Positions 49,145 to 49,742 of a DNA stretch of 49,742 nt are shown here, piece by piece. Origin of the DNA: Clostridiales bacterium (GTDB taxonomy: Bacteria > Bacillota > Clostridia > Peptostreptococcales > NVVX01); NCBI GenBank assembly GCA_021129775.1, contig JAJOKP010000072.1, positions 1-49,742 of the forward strand, in the 5' to 3' direction. The stretch's first letter is position 1. Each line of letters starts with the position of its first letter. Position numbers and translations under genes: made by a program. Below the pieces are notes generated by a model. The model was not told where the DNA came from and searched no databases. It saw only the letters and a list, made by a program, of their open reading frames with translations.

Positions 49145-49360
49145 ATGAGATTAAAACAAAGGGATGACAACGAAAAAAGTACGATACGCAAACTGTGCGA
49201 AGTTATTGCAGTTTTTGCTGTAGGTATAATAGGAGATTATTATGTTGATTCAAGCGACTTTAGTTTTAGCACTGCGTCTACAATGGCAGTATTCGCTATG
49301 GGTTTTATGAAGTTGCCCGAGCTTTTTATTAACCCAGAAAATAGAAGGTTAGAGCAGTAG
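49145..49360 (+). CDS. small membrane protein
   Basis: ORF with TM segment VIAVFAVGIIGDYYV; closely follows the previous gene. Confidence 0.55.
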   Translation: MRLKQRDDNEKSTIRKLCEVIAVFAVGIIGDYYVDSSDFSFSTASTMAVFAMGFMKLPELFINPENRRLEQ

Positions 49361-49435
49361 ATATTCAGACAACATGTATTGCAATTGTATTGGAAGATGT
49401 TATCAAAAATATGGATAATTTAGGGGGGAGAGTAC

Positions 49436-49742
49436 TTGGATTTATTGTTAGATGTACTAGGAGAGCTTTTTTATGAGAAGGAGTTTTTTGAAGAAGTGGG
49501 TAAATTGACGTTTGCGGTGGGTCTCATGGCAAATAGTACGTTTCCTTTTTTCATTAGGCACAGATATAGAGAAAAATATAACGTAATACATTCGTTGGTG
49601 ACGCCACCTAATTTTAAGAGTGTAGGCGAATTGCTCTTAAATGTGCTAATCGTGTTTGCTATTTACTTTTTTGGTGAGCATATACCTTTACCAATAAGAG
49701 AAGAGCACATTATCATAATTTTTATTATTTCGATAGTGGCGA
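49436..49742 (+). CDS. membrane protein, 3' end outside the window
   Basis: TTG start after GGGGGGAG; LDLLLDVLGELFYEKEFFEEVGKLTFAVGLM... open to the window edge. Confidence 0.5.
   Translation, partial: MDLLLDVLGELFYEKEFFEEVGKLTFAVGLMANSTFPFFIRHRYREKYNVIHSLVTPPNFKSVGELLLNVLIVFAIYFFGEHIPLPIREEHIIIIFIISIVA

Noticed and set aside
1-49742. CRISPR array, tRNA or rRNA genes
   Set aside because: No regularly spaced identical repeats and no tRNA/rRNA-like sequence noticed on reading; a tRNAscan-SE/CRISPR finder run would be needed to be certain.

Overview
AT-rich bacterial window, Firmicutes/Clostridia-like by gene content (inference). The centrepiece is a BREX phage-defence locus (about 9.8-21.7 kb): brxA, brxB, brxC, a KilA-N-type gene, pglX, pglZ. 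It looks like type 1 but has no brxL in the window. The KilA-N gene overlaps the pglX start codon and has an in-frame stop near its N-terminus. BREX plus an EamA transporter lie between two related palindromic, MITE-like repeats (9383-9624 and 22994-23200). Outside BREX, the region is rich in decaying accessory genes. In-frame stops or frameshifts disrupt a DUF4097-like lipoprotein, a GntR regulator, an AlkD-like glycosylase, DUF4143 and DUF234 ATPases, a DUF1700-like protein, psuG, a sigma factor, a histidine kinase, ABC permeases, an ArsR-like regulator and a TPR protein. Intact genes include two HAD paralogs, two DNA-glycosylase paralogs, a DUF234 AAA ATPase, a methyltransferase, msrA, an amidohydrolase, a DUF3841 protein, an EFR1-type ferredoxin/flavodoxin and a 1451-aa alkaline phosphatase + 2x 5'-nucleotidase fusion preceded by candidate PhoP boxes. 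Several long hairpins and dispersed repeats are also present. No tRNA, rRNA or CRISPR array was recognised. All family calls come from reading motifs by eye; no database search was run.
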